A stretch of 64,000 bases of DNA from Agriotes lineatus. Taxonomy: Eukaryota > Arthropoda > Insecta > Coleoptera > Elateridae. The notes below the pieces were generated by a model. That model worked only from the letters and a program-made list of their open reading frames with translations. It was not told the origin of the DNA and did not search any database. Every line of letters starts with the position of its first letter. Positions within the stretch are counted from its first letter, which is position 1. The position numbers and the translations under genes are program-made. The stretch spans positions 248,001 to 312,000 of the forward strand of contig CALNHX010000286.1 of the NCBI GenBank assembly GCA_940337035.1, in the 5' to 3' direction. Shown here piece by piece: positions 22,672 to 33,944 of this stretch.

Positions 22672-23814
22672 AGGAGAAATTTTGACTGGGATAGGGGCGA
22701 AAAGCTCCAATCTCAGTACTTGGCAGAATTCAGCTTGACTGGTTACGTAAGAAGACCACTTGTAATTATAAAGTCGACGTTTCGATTTTATTTAAATCAT
22801 TATCAAGACCTGTTGGGTAATTACACCGATAAGAAGCTACATTCATTTATTACATTAGAAAGATCTTACCTAAATTACTATATGGTTCCGACACATGAAT
22901 AATGAAAAAACATGTGTAGATTGAATGTCTTTACAAAACATGGGGAAAAGCCGCAGATCCAACAGAAATGATGCATGGGTTAGGCCCGAATTTCCTGCTT
23001 CCAGGTCACACATTAAAAAACTTACTACACATTTAAAACTGTTAAAATTAATTGATTTTTAAATTTACGCCAACATGGCCGTCGATATGATAACAATTAA
23101 TAATCTAAATAGTTGAAATTTGCGTTTACGCGCATTAGCAATTGTCAGAAGGTTGGTGTCTGCGCGAACTGCATTAAGTTATCTTACATACAAGGGGCGC
23201 TCCGAAATTTGGGCCGTTCGCTTAAATAATTAATAAAACGTTTTATTTCAATTTTACTTGGACTGGCGGCCCAAATTTCGGAGCGCCCCTTGTATGTAAG
23301 ATAACTTAATGCAGTTCGCGCAGACACCAACCTTCTGACAATTGCTAATGCGCGTAAACGCAAATCTCAACTATTTAGATTATTAATTGTTATCATATCG
23401 ACGGCCATGTTGGCGTAAATTTAAAAATCAATTAATTTTAACAGTTTTAAATGTGTAGTAAGTTTTTTAATGTGTGACCTGGAAGCAGGAAATTCGGGCC
23501 TAACCCATGCATCATTTCTGTTGGATCTGCGGCTTTTCCCCATGTTTTGTAAAGACATTCAATCTACACATGTTTTTTCATTATTCATGTGTCGGAACCA
23601 TATAGTAATTTAGGTAAGATCTTTCTAATGTAATAAATGAATGTAGCTTCTTATCGGTGTAATTACCCAACAGGTCTTGATAATGATTTAAATAAAATCG
23701 AAACGTCGACTTTATAATTACAAGTGGTCTTCTTACGTAACCAGTCAAGCTGAATTCTGCCAAGTACTGAGATTGGAGCTTTTCGCCCCTATCCCAGTCA
23801 AAATTTCTCCTACA
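22669..23814. mobile_element. Near-perfect 1.15-kb palindromic element between the two recombinase elements
   Basis: The left arm starts TGTAGGAGAAATTTTGACTG at 22669; the right arm ends with its complement at 23814. The arms are about 540 bp and almost identical, the centre near 23240 being a short unpaired loop. Both ends are flanked by AT, a likely 2-bp duplication. The arms carry open frames (22720-22902 +, 23581-23826 -), but these are mirror copies without a motif. A hammerhead-like motif lies in each arm. The near-identity points to recent formation or to maintenance by gene conversion. Which superfamily it belongs to is unknown; AT duplication would suit ISL2EU-type mobilisation (inference). 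Confidence 0.75.
23668..23715 (+). other. Hammerhead-ribozyme-like motif (degenerate), mirrored at about 22768-22815
   Basis: TTGATAAT, then a 5-bp stem GATTT-loop-AAATC, then GAAACGTCGAC. This is the layout of hammerhead motifs carried by Penelope-like and related insect elements, where CTGATGA precedes stem II and GAAAC follows it. Two core positions differ from the consensus, so self-cleavage is doubtful. Confidence 0.35.
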
Positions 23815-23846
23815 ATGTAACCACATCAGCTGAAAAAAGGTACTTT

Positions 23847-24065
23847 TATATATATATATATATACATACTCCGTTATCTATCTGGCACCCTGCACACCGA
23901 CTGTTTATGCGACACCCAACATATACACTGTTTATAATAATTGTTAGAGTGACACTTGTATAATGTGTTATACAACTGACACCCTTGAATATATGAGTAG
24001 GTTGTTAAAGTGGCACCTTACGAGGTTGCCAAATTAATGGATGCCACTTTTTTATTGCATTTCTC
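23847..24065. repeat. Element B 3' terminus: (TA)n plus TGGCACC-motif cluster
   Basis: GGCACC/GACACC motifs at about 23883, 23912, 23980, 24013 and GGATGCCAC at 24043. The inner edge GTGGCACCTTACGAGGTTGC parallels the CCTCGGTTTGGCAACACCG block of element A. Confidence 0.6.
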
Positions 24066-24748
24066 AGTAGGTAGCACATAGAAGTCTTTATGCAGTAGTG
24101 ACGATTTTATTACAGTTTTTAAAGGACTTGCTTACTGTCACAAGTAAAGTACTCGAAAAAGTTGAAATAAAATAATTATGACTATTTATTTATCACTGAC
24201 GATGTAACACATGGTGAAAAAAATTGCACTTCAAATTAAATTTTAACAGTTTTAAATTTGTACATAAACAAATTCAAGGCTTCGTATTGCATAGCAACTT
24301 CGATAAACAAAACCAATAACTACCCACAGGTTGTGGTTGTGTTAGTGCAATGTTTATTCTATTGGATTATTGTGTTCATATAACTAAAAATGAATTAATT
24401 TGAGTGGATCTCGATTTTAACACAAAAACTTATTCTACAATAAGCTGACATAACAAAAATAACACAATGACGGTAACTTATACTTTGTTTATTTAAAAAT
24501 ATAATGATAGATAGAATACATATTACATTTAAGCAAAATAGTAAAGGTTGACATTTCAAGAACAAAATAAGAAAATACAATTTTGTATCAAGTTGTATTT
24601 TCAGTACACATTAAAACTTAAAAACACTGAAAGGAAAACCGTTATGTTTTCTAAGAGCATAATAAAGACAACCTATTTGGAAGAGTTTTATAAACACACT
24701 GCAATACAAACAAAGTGATATAATTATTAAAAGCAACTGCATTGTGTG

Positions 24749-27700
24749 TTAAAATTTCAATCTATATTCATTAAAAATAAAAGTTTTCACTCGTACCCAT
24801 CCAACATCTTTAAACTCATTTCTGAATTTTTCCAGGAAACTGTCACATTCTTGTCGTCTCAAAGCTTTCTTGCTTTTCACATTTTGTGCAAAGTATTTTC
24901 TCATAATTGCTTTTTGTGCATTGCTCCATTTTTGCCTTCCACCTGAAAAATTGGATTAACTGTGTATTCAAGTCACAAATCTACATTATCAGTTGTTGTT
25001 GCAAATTTGGTGAAAAGTGGGAATAAAAACCCCCCACACGATTTACAAATCGAATTATAACTTCCATATACAGAAAATTTAAATTTTTCATACATGTTAT
25101 CAAAGAGACTGTGAACGTTAATATCATATCTTCACATTAAAAAAATCTTACCAGCATTTTTCACGTCTTTAGCTAGTGTAACGTCCATATGTTCCACTTG
25201 AGAGCCTGTTAGAAAGAATGTAATTAAATACATAACCCATATAATCAATAGGAAGTTTCTAGACTTAATAACTTACTCGTTCCAGGCAGTGGTTCATGAC
25301 TGAAGCTATCATCATCGTTTTTGGCCTCTTCAGCAATATCTACTTAAAAAATAAATCAATGCAGATAATAAATTTTCTGCCAACGATATATTACCTGTTC
25401 CTGCATCACACATTTCCTGATTCTTGCCCTGATGTAAAGCAATATCATTCCGATCTTCATATTCATAATCTATATTTTCCATATCTATATCTATTTCTTC
25501 TAATGATTTGTTTTTAAATTGGGTTACATTTCCTTTTTCAATAAGCTGAAGAATTTTTGACACCTTTGCCACTTGGTACACATCTTGAGGTAATCTGAAA
25601 ATAATTAAATTGTTAAAGAAAATTGATTAACTGTTAGTAAATGTGTACCCACTTATAGAAATTCTCGTGAGTCTTGGTGGTGTGGCCCATGAATTTGGCT
25701 AATTGATCGATTTCATTATTTTTTAAACTCAACACCTGGGTCACAGTAGCAATATGCTTCCTTAATCGACACGACGTTAAAAGTTCAGGATGCCGAGCAT
25801 TACTTTGTTTTGCATATTTTCGAATCACATTACAACCGTTAATCCATCGAGTAGATTTGGGGTATGTGAAAAAATATGTATTTTCATTGGAAAACCAACT
25901 GCAAGTAGTCGTTCTGATGCTGTAGATCATATTAAAGTATTCCTGAATATTTTTTGGAATTAAAATGGTTACAGGTCGGCTTCCTTTGCCAATTGAAACG
26001 ATTCGTTTATAATGGTTCGTCAACACTTTCTCATTTTCTGTAAGAGACGTTGCCATTTCCATTTGTAGAGTTGAAGCGTTACAATTCCTAATCTGCTTAT
26101 TATACGCATCCAACTCGAGATATTGTATGTCTCCTACCCTCTTTCTATTATGCAGAATACTCAAAACAAGTGTAGTCTCTGCCAACGTTTTATAAGCCGT
26201 GATTGATTTAGCTTTCTTCAACTGTAAGTAAGCTTCTGCTGCATGTTCTTCTACTTTCTTTTTTAACTTCATTATATCTTCTGTAACCGGAAGGAGTTGT
26301 GGTTTGATAGCCGATTTTTCATTCAAATCTTTTAGTGCTACACTGCCAATTTCAGTTGTCCATTGACTTTCGATTATTTTTCTGAACCTTTTCAGCTCCA
26401 GTAGTGTGGTTTCTATATCGTTTACTGGTAGTGGTATCTTTTTTCTTAAAAATAATTTTGTCGCTAGATCAGACAATTTTTTCATAGTTGTCCCAAAATG
26501 TAAAGCCAGCGACGCTGCACCAAAACTTTTTGTTTCAGTGTCATACTTCGACATTTTTTTAGTGGCTTCAATAGCATCATCAAAACTATTAGGCTTCAAA
26601 GTAGAAAGCATATCTGTATAGGGACCAATTTGCCTCATCATAAGCAAAAATTTTCCACATTCACGCAGTTTATTAGATATGTGATATATGCTTCGTTTGT
26701 TTTTGGTTTTTTTGAGTAGATCTTCTCCAAACAACATAATAAGAATATCATCCAATACTACTGAAGTAATGTTATCAGCCTGCATTTTAGAAAATATTGC
26801 TTTTTTCGCAGCTAATTTATTGACAATATCTCCATATTTTTTATGACAGGCTGTGTAAATGAGCGATTCGTTCAAAGGACGTATATTGGTTTCATTGCAT
26901 TTCATCTGTTTAGCAAAGCATTTTTTTACATGTCGACTCAGGGATAAACGTTTATAGTAGGCTTTGCAGTGCATGCAAATAGAGTAATCTGCTTCTTGTA
27001 TTTGAGAACCTCTTTTCCACTTTTTGGGAATTATGTGTCCTCGAATTCCTGGGTCCATATTGCCCTCGTTTCTTAATAATGTAAGAAGCTGTCGTCTTAC
27101 AGCACTCTTTTGCTCATGGGAAAATATTTCCTTGACTTCTCTTTCACAACTATGATTTCGTTCGAGATGTCTGGCAAAATGTTTTGATACTACTTGATCG
27201 TCGCAGAACTTACACATAGTCTTTTTATATTTATTGAGTTTGCTAACATCTTCAACCTGAAAAAGATTGATAACATTTTGAAGACATTTCAAAAGTAACA
27301 TAAGATACAGGTATGTTGAAACACATTTTGCGTCTGTAACGAGCAACTATAAATGCAGACAAAAATCCGTTTATGAAACTGGTATGACATGTCTGCCTTC
27401 AGACTAATTTTAACCTAGAAATTATTTATTTCCGTGTACAGTAGTTATATTTTTCTTGTAGACAATCTATCTAATAAGTTAATTTGTTTTTTCACTACTA
27501 GTTTTCATTATTGACCAGTGGTTAATAATGAAAACAATTGCTGTTAATTTAGCATTCAAAATTGCCACAAGGGGAGAAAATTAACATCTTGTAAAAGTGA
27601 TTATTTAAAAGGAATACAGGTGCTAGTCGTGAAAAAACTAATATATAAACCACGGTAGAGAAGACTGTTTGTTCTCAGCTTCGAAACGTTTACTTTTCAG

Positions 27701-30211
27701 CTGAGAAAAATGTTTTCTACACCTTGGTTCATAATATACTATTATTTGATGCTAAGGTGACGTTAATTTAGTTTTATTATCACATTTTATAACATCAGTA
27801 CAACTTTTCGAATTCTTTTTGGGCGTTTGAAACCGGCGTCAGAAAAAATACAAGATATCGGGTGCCATGAAGGTATGTATCTTTGACAAAGGCGCTTTCA
27901 AATGCTTGGACGCTGGCGTATCCTCTCCAAACTCCATCGTTTCGTCAAAGACCGTTTTCATACTTTGTAATGTAATCTTCTATTTTTGAAATTGTAAATT
28001 ACGGGGTTGTACAGGAATTTAAAGAATCGACAATGATGTGTCACCTTAGCATTTGACATTTTTAGGAGAGTAAGTAGGGGGATGAAGGTTCGGGTGTATA
28101 CCTATATATTCTATGCAAAAATTGTCGCCGTTTAAAACTAAATTGATATATTTTGTTGTTTTTTAGAAAACTGATCTTCTATAAATTTATTTTGGATGTT
28201 TAATTATAATTACTGTACTAGGTGATTAAATTACGACTAGGTATACCATTGCTGTGTCCTCTTTGAACTTAAAAGAGATAACTTGACATAAAATTGTTAC
28301 TGCAGTGGATTTAATAAAATATGCGTTTCCATTGACATTTCTGCACTGCGTAACGATTGATGTAGTCTATGCAGATAATAGACATGATCACTGATCAGGT
28401 GATCAGTTACCTACCTTATTGTCTGCTTTTGTACTGGACGTTTCCAACCCTTTATTTGACAGCTGAGTAAAAGTATTTTCTTCCTGTAATACTTTATTGG
28501 TGCCTGTCGGGGAATAAGTTTGTTTTCCAACGTCCAAAACATTGAAATTTTCATTCCACAAATTAATTTGGTTTTCAGCGTCGACACTATTGATATTTTT
28601 ACTCGACGGGCTATTTTCTTTTGACCTCTCATTGAGATACGATGCATCGACTATTCTTACCAATTCGCTCTAACATATATAATAATTAAAAGATAATTAA
28701 TAGTCCGTTCTGATAAAAAAAAGGAAATTTAACATGCAATAATTCTACATGTAAATTTACCTTTACGAGTGTTTCATATGAAAAAGTAAATTCGGAAGAA
28801 TAATATTTTTGAAAAAATTCTGGGAACTTTCGTTTTAATTTTACAATTATAAAAAGAATTTCTGTGATCTCTTGGTTTGGCCTTTTACGACGAAGAACTT
28901 ACGCGTGGGTGAAAAAGTAGGTCACATGCACATTACTGCATAAAATATCCATCAAAAGCCCCGATTAATGATACAAAATCTTTTCACAGTTATTACAAAA
29001 TGTAGACTACAGACTCCGTGCAACAAAGAAAATGCTTGCAGAGTACAAAAGACCCAAGTTTAGCCAATCGTTTATTGGTTACGTAAAACTCTTTAAGAGA
29101 AACTAATTAATAAGCGAAATAGTTTTAGTTTATTGTAAATTTAATTGATGTTTTTTTTAAAGATCTAGATTTGAATAACTCATGTCATAATTATTAGGTA
29201 CTTATCGAAGATCAGCAAATCGAATAATAAACGCGAATTTGGACCATATTACTTATAAGCGGAAGAGTTACTTATTTATTTATTATTATTAATACCCAGA
29301 AAAACTTTTAATACTTGATATAACGAGTAAACATCGTTAATCCCCTAACGAAATTGTCGCGAAACCTTATTAAAAGTAGTTAACTTACATCATCTTCCTC
29401 TGAATCAGAAACTTCTTCCTAATGAAACAAAATAAAAGGTTTATTTAAAAAAAAATGATATGGCTACCGCAACATTTATATTCTTACCTGTTCAGGGGTT
29501 GAGGGAATATATGTGGCATCGCGGCTATCGTCGCTTGCATCAAAATCATATATGTCATTTTTGTCACTTTCTGCAACGAAAAAATTAATGAATGCTCTTA
29601 CATATACCTGAAATAAAATTGGCTTGTACATTGTTTGGACGAAACACACTTACAGCTTCTAAAATAGACTACATATTTCAATTCAAAATTTAAATTTGAA
29701 ATTTTTTTGCTGTCTGCATCTGAACTACAATTAAAAGTATCATCTCCCATTAATCAAAAAGCACGGCTGGAATTCTGTTCCCGAATTCGATGATACAACA
29801 AAGGTCGGTCATCATGCGTAGGTACCTGTTCTGGAATATTTAGCTGAAATTCTCGTTATTGCGTAAAAGAAATAAAATTAAACAAAAATCGGAAACACAA
29901 ACGGCTCCTTCTCTGATAACTTTAAAATATGGAAATATGGATGTTTCAGAACTCTATTAAAGGACTACTGAGAACAGGTATACAGAAAAGTTTAAATTCC
30001 GTACTTCATTACAAATTTTGAAGTGTGAAGCTATTAGTCTTCAGTAAACTATGACAACAAAAATTGTGCGAAAAAACTGATTGTGAACATTCCCAAGTTA
30101 TAAAAGAAAAATGTACGTTACAAGAAGGTGATACATCAAAATTCAATAAAAGTATTTTAGCAACTTACCTTTCAAAGCCAAATTTAAAATTCTTTTACTT
30201 CTCTCACTCAT
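24749..30211 (-). CDS. Zinc-finger/tyrosine-recombinase-like protein, nine exons, 841 residues
   Basis: Exons (minus strand): 30169-30211, 29488-29570, 29389-29418, 28415-28669, 25653-27256, 25395-25594, 25277-25339, 25152-25205, 24749-24942. All junctions are GT-AG and keep frame; the total is 2526 nt with no internal stop. The start MSERSKRIL is shared with the paralogue at 15736. Residues 1-137 are acidic and low in structure. A C2H2 finger (C152, C155, H167, H172) and a C2HC finger (C231, C234, H246, C250) follow. The C-terminal core has tyrosine-recombinase features: HNRKRVGDI (Arg near 508), GKGSRPVTILI (Lys near 561), CRLRKHIAT (box II Arg near 636, with Cys where the usual His stands), MGH (His near 662) and ENFY (Tyr near 671). 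After the splice to KLPQDVYQVAKVSK comes an acidic linker and a terminal domain with RQKWSNAQKAIM and VGWVRVKTFIFNEY. Such proteins are known in many invertebrates and fish and resemble Crypton-type recombinases. Probable nuclear DNA-binding recombinase of its host element; a domesticated gene is the alternative. Confidence 0.8.
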
Positions 30212-30321
30212 TATACACAAAAATCACAATCTAAATACTTCACTGTACAGGCAATTGAAACGCAGCTGACTGAATCACCACTGAACATGAGACGTACGAG
30301 TCGACAAAATAAATAAGAAAT

Positions 30322-30522
30322 ATGATCTGCATTAGCAAATTCGCAGTTCAATTCCGAGAAAAACCGGACACGAGTAAATCCCAAATCAGTAGCTTACGAC
30401 ATATGTATTACGCAATTAAAAATGGGCAATGCCTAAGGAACAAAACTCCAGAGGCCCTTGCTGATAAATACAGCAAGGGTACTCTTGCAATAATTAGGAA
30501 TAATTTTAATATCACAAAATAA
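30322..30522 (+). CDS. Small hypothetical ORF, divergent from the recombinase gene
   Basis: 66 residues starting MICISKFAVQF, basic, with ALADKYSKGTLAII near the end. It starts 110 bp from the recombinase start codon on the opposite strand, so a shared promoter region is possible. No motif recognised, and no counterpart seen in element A. It may be chance. Confidence 0.25.
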   Translation: MICISKFAVQFREKPDTSKSQISSLRHMYYAIKNGQCLRNKTPEALADKYSKGTLAIIRNNFNITK

Positions 30523-31094
30523 ATATCAATTAAATATAGGTAGGTACCTAATGTTTACATTTAACTACATTAGAGAATATTTTGTTCACACAGAGTTTTG
30601 TTATGGTAGTTTTTGCAACACTTCTTATTACCAATGATTACTCTAAATCTTTATACAAATTTAAATAAACATTATATTAAGCAGCTAGGTAACTGGTGTA
30701 CTAAAATTCGGATACTTCATTATTAGTTATTTTAGAAAGCATTTACAAATAGGTATAATAATTAGGGCCGCAACATAATGTTTTTTGCAGGTAGTACTCG
30801 AAAATTTAAAACCAAAGAGTTTGCACGCATTTTAAGGTAAAAATAATTATTGTTCTATTTTATTTTAGCGCATAGTAGGAACTGCAGATAAGTTAGATCA
30901 CGAAAATTTATAAACTTTAAAAAAATCGATATTTTTTTAATATCGTTAACAAGATTTGTTGAACGATTTCCTTTTCGAATTCAAACAGAATTTAAATAAG
31001 CGCGCGCATATTATTAGCTTTTTAATGGTCACAGCCAAGTTTCATTTAGCGTTGCTCTTACCAACTCGTAATAAAAGTCTAAAATTAACTTCGT

Positions 31095-31453
31095 GCAGTA
31101 TTGCCATTTTATGGATGCCACTTTCGGCAGTGATTGTTAAAGTGTCACAATGTCCGTGTTTTATGTTGTACAAGGAGCTGTATAAATTATGTATATCTGT
31201 GAGCGCCATCTGGAGGTAAAGTCGCGAACTCGATCAATATATCCGTAACTAAATATTTTCATTTTGACACCCTTCGGATTATTTTGTTTTTTAACATTGA
31301 TGACGTCACGATACCAGAAAATAATTTTCAATGTGGAAACGTAGTGGCACCCAAAGCCGGGTGTCAAATTGTATTTTTGGGTGTCAGTATTACAATCATT
31401 ATGCAGTTTGGGTGCCATAATGACAAAAAATAAATATATATATATATATATAT
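31095..31453. repeat. Element B 5' terminus: TGGCACC-motif cluster plus (TA)n
   Basis: GGATGCCACTTT at 31113, GTGTCAC at 31141, then GACACCC, GTGGCACCCAAAGCCGGGTG at 31344 and GGGTGCCATAATGACA at 31410, then (TA)n. Read on the minus strand this aligns with the left end of element A. Confidence 0.65.
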
Positions 31454-32290
31454 GTATATTTCTGTTTCTTTTATATTCATTTTAATTTTTTCTTTTGTTA
31501 AGTTTTGTTGTGTTTATTTTGAAATACTAGCAAATTGCTAAATAAAGATTATTATTAGTTAGCGATCGGGACCACCACTATGCCCTCCCACACGCCCATA
31601 GTGCCCGTTTGCAAATTTTTAAAGTGATCTGTGCCGCGGTGTAGATTTGTATACCAAACATACACACATACTTTAAATTTTATATATTAAAGAAGAAAAA
31701 GAAGAAGAAGATAATTATGAAGAAGTTCAGATTACATTATGGAAGAACTAACTACAACTAAAATTCGCAAAATAAACAAAAATACTAGGTAATCACAGAT
31801 CACGCGTTATTAATGATTTCAGAATTAATGAATTTATGTTATTTTATACTCTAGAGACTATGACGCATTAAATGACGCAATTATATAGATAACTAGTAGT
31901 TACGTGTTGATAAACATATTATTAAGAAATACACGTAACTAATACTGAATGGGGCCAACACATAACAACACAGGGTGTTTAGTTTTCGAGGTGCAATAGG
32001 CAACATTGGTAAATACCTCGATCAACGCTAAAACACAGCACGTCGGATGGTTGCGTTATTTGACGTCAGCAGCGATGCATATCAAGTAACATGATGCACC
32101 TTTGGTGGTGTGTAAAGTCGTTTTGAATCACAATTAAATGTGTTTAATTGTTTCAACTGAGCACTCCCATCCGTTTTCTGTTTTTATAGATTTTCTAAAG
32201 TACAGAAAAGTCCAGGCGGGTTGGACCAACGGCTTTGCTCATTTTGTATAGCTATATCAGCGAGTAAACCTTGCATTTACCCCCCTCTGA
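31454..32290. other. Non-coding stretch with an AAG microsatellite
   Basis: A purine-rich AAG run lies at about 31689-31711. A repeat-edge motif CAGGGTGTTTAG occurs near 31971. No gene seen. Confidence 0.4.
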
Positions 32291-33410
32291 TATGTGGCCG
32301 ATGTGTCCACGTCCGCTATGTGGGCGACGTGTCCAGTGTGGAGGATATGGACATACAAACAATTTACGTGGCCGTTGTGTCCAGTGGCCGTTGTGTTCAG
32401 TGGCCGTTGTGTCCAGTGTGGCCGTTGTGTCCACGTCTGAAATGTGGCCGTAGTGTCCAGAGTGGCCGATATGGGCATACAAAAATTCTGTGTGGCCGTT
32501 GTGTTCAGCGTGGCCGTTGTGTCCACGTCTGAAATGTGGCCGTAGTGTCCAGAGTGGCCGATATGGGCATACAAAAATTCTGTGTGGTCGTTGTGTCCAG
32601 TGGCCGAAGTGTCCAATGTGGCCGTTGTGTTCACGTCTGAAATGTGGCCGTAGTGTTCAGAGTGGCCGTTGTGTCCACGTCTGAAATATGGCCGTAGTGG
32701 CCAGAGTGGCCGTTGTGTCCAGCTAACCCTGTGGCCGATACGTCCAAGGTGGCCGTTGTGTCCACACATCGTTTTTGGCCGTAGTGTCCAGAGTGGCCGA
32801 TATGGGCATACAAAAATTCTATGTTGCCGTTGTGTCCAGTGGCCGTTGTGTCCAGTGGCCGTTGTGTCCAGTGTGGCCGTTGTGTCCACGTCTGAAATGT
32901 GGCCGTAGTGTCCACAGTGGCCGATATGGGCATACAAAAATTCTGTGTGGCCGTTGTGTCCAGTGGGCGTTGTGTCCAGCGTGGCCGTTGTGTCCACGTC
33001 TGAAATGTGGCCGTAGTGTCCAGAGTGGCCAATATGGGCATACAAAAATTCTGTGTGGCCGTTGTGCTCAGCGTGGCCGTTGTGTCCACGTCTGAAATGT
33101 GGCCGTAGTGTCCAGATTGGCCGATATGGGCATACAAAAATTCTGTGTGGGCGTTGTGTCCAGTGGCCGAAGTGTCCAATGTGGCCGTTGTGTCCACGTC
33201 TGAAATGTGGCCGTAGTGTCCAGAGTGGCCGTTGTGTCCACGTCTGAAATATGGCCGTAGTGGCCAGAGTGGCCGTTGTGTCCAGCTAACCCTGTGGCCG
33301 ATACGTCCAAGGTCCACACATCGTTTTTGGCCGTTGTGTCCAGTGTGGCCGATATGGCCATGCAAAATTACGTGTGGCCGTTGTGTCCAGTGGCCGTTAT
33401 AGTCTAGACC
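32290..33410. repeat. TGGCCGTTGTGTCCA minisatellite, about 1.1 kb
   Basis: Basic unit is about 18 bp (GTGGCCGTTGTGTCCAGT) with regular variants (GTAGTGTCCAGAG, GATATGGGCATACAAAAATT, CACGTCTGAAAT). A higher-order block beginning GTGGCCGAAGTGTCCAATG at about 32599 recurs at about 33162, an offset of about 563 bp, showing growth by segmental duplication. Because unit length is a multiple of three and stops are absent, long frames are open on both strands, including 319 and 262 codons on the minus strand. I read these as by-products. Confidence 0.85.
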
Positions 33411-33944
33411 CGTGCATAACAAACAATCTTTCAATAGTATCGTCAAGCATACCTCAAGAAGAATATTTTTCCATCGCCTGTTATTACACAGCTTTTGCCA
33501 AATTTCGATTCGCGTTTTGTCCATAGGTAACCAGCAGATGAGGTCTAAGGTATCTAGTGTTCCGCATGTTTGATCTTGTCCATAACACACAAGTAAAAAA
33601 CTATGAAACTTGGAAGCATCGAAGATTTCTAATAGAACTCTTTATTGCATAAAAAATCAAAACATGTTTAAATGCAGCCTATTTCGAGTCTAAGAGAGTC
33701 AAAGAGATTAAAACTACGTTACATCTAACTTTATTGAATGCATTAAGAGAATCTGTTCAGAAAATGTTTGTAGAAAAAAACAAGTAGCAATAAAATTGCC
33801 AATGGTTTTCCGAAGAAATTCAAAATTTTTCCTGTTCTCAATCAATAAATATCTGGATTTATAAAATTTGTTTTAAATTTAAAAGAAGATTAAACAGTAG
33901 TTAAAAATGCAAAGAAGTCCAAGTTATCCCGTGGAGATCTCTGG
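33411..33944. other. No gene seen
   Basis: AT-rich sequence between the minisatellite and the inverted-repeat complex. Confidence 0.4.

Larger units (their letters stand above)
23847..31453 (-). mobile_element. Element B: (TA)n-bounded element carrying an intact tyrosine-recombinase-like gene
   Basis: Oriented on the minus strand. Its 5' end is at the right: (TA)n 31434-31453 with a TGGCACC cluster 31095-31430. Its 3' end is at the left: (TA)n 23847-23864 with a cluster 23880-24060. Both ends align with those of element A in the opposite orientation. The element contains a nine-exon gene filling most of its length and a 66-residue divergent ORF. About 7.6 kb. No short target duplication can be scored because the flanks are TA runs; insertion into (TA)n is the simplest reading. 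Related recombinases occur in Cryptons; assignment to that group is inference. Confidence 0.65.

Noticed and set aside
22720..22902. Open frame repeated in both palindrome arms (also 23581-23826)
   Set aside because: Identical because the arms are copies; no motif and the frame overlaps a hammerhead-like element.
26406..26621. Plus-strand frame within the recombinase gene
   Set aside because: Antisense shadow of exon 5.
32290..33410. CRISPR-like array
   Set aside because: Units vary in length, there are no unique spacers between constant repeats, and the context is eukaryotic.
32257..33590. Long minus-strand frames (262 and 319 codons) rich in HNGH/DTTAT repeats
   Set aside because: They are readings of the 18-bp minisatellite; several frames on both strands are equally open, so no frame is favoured.
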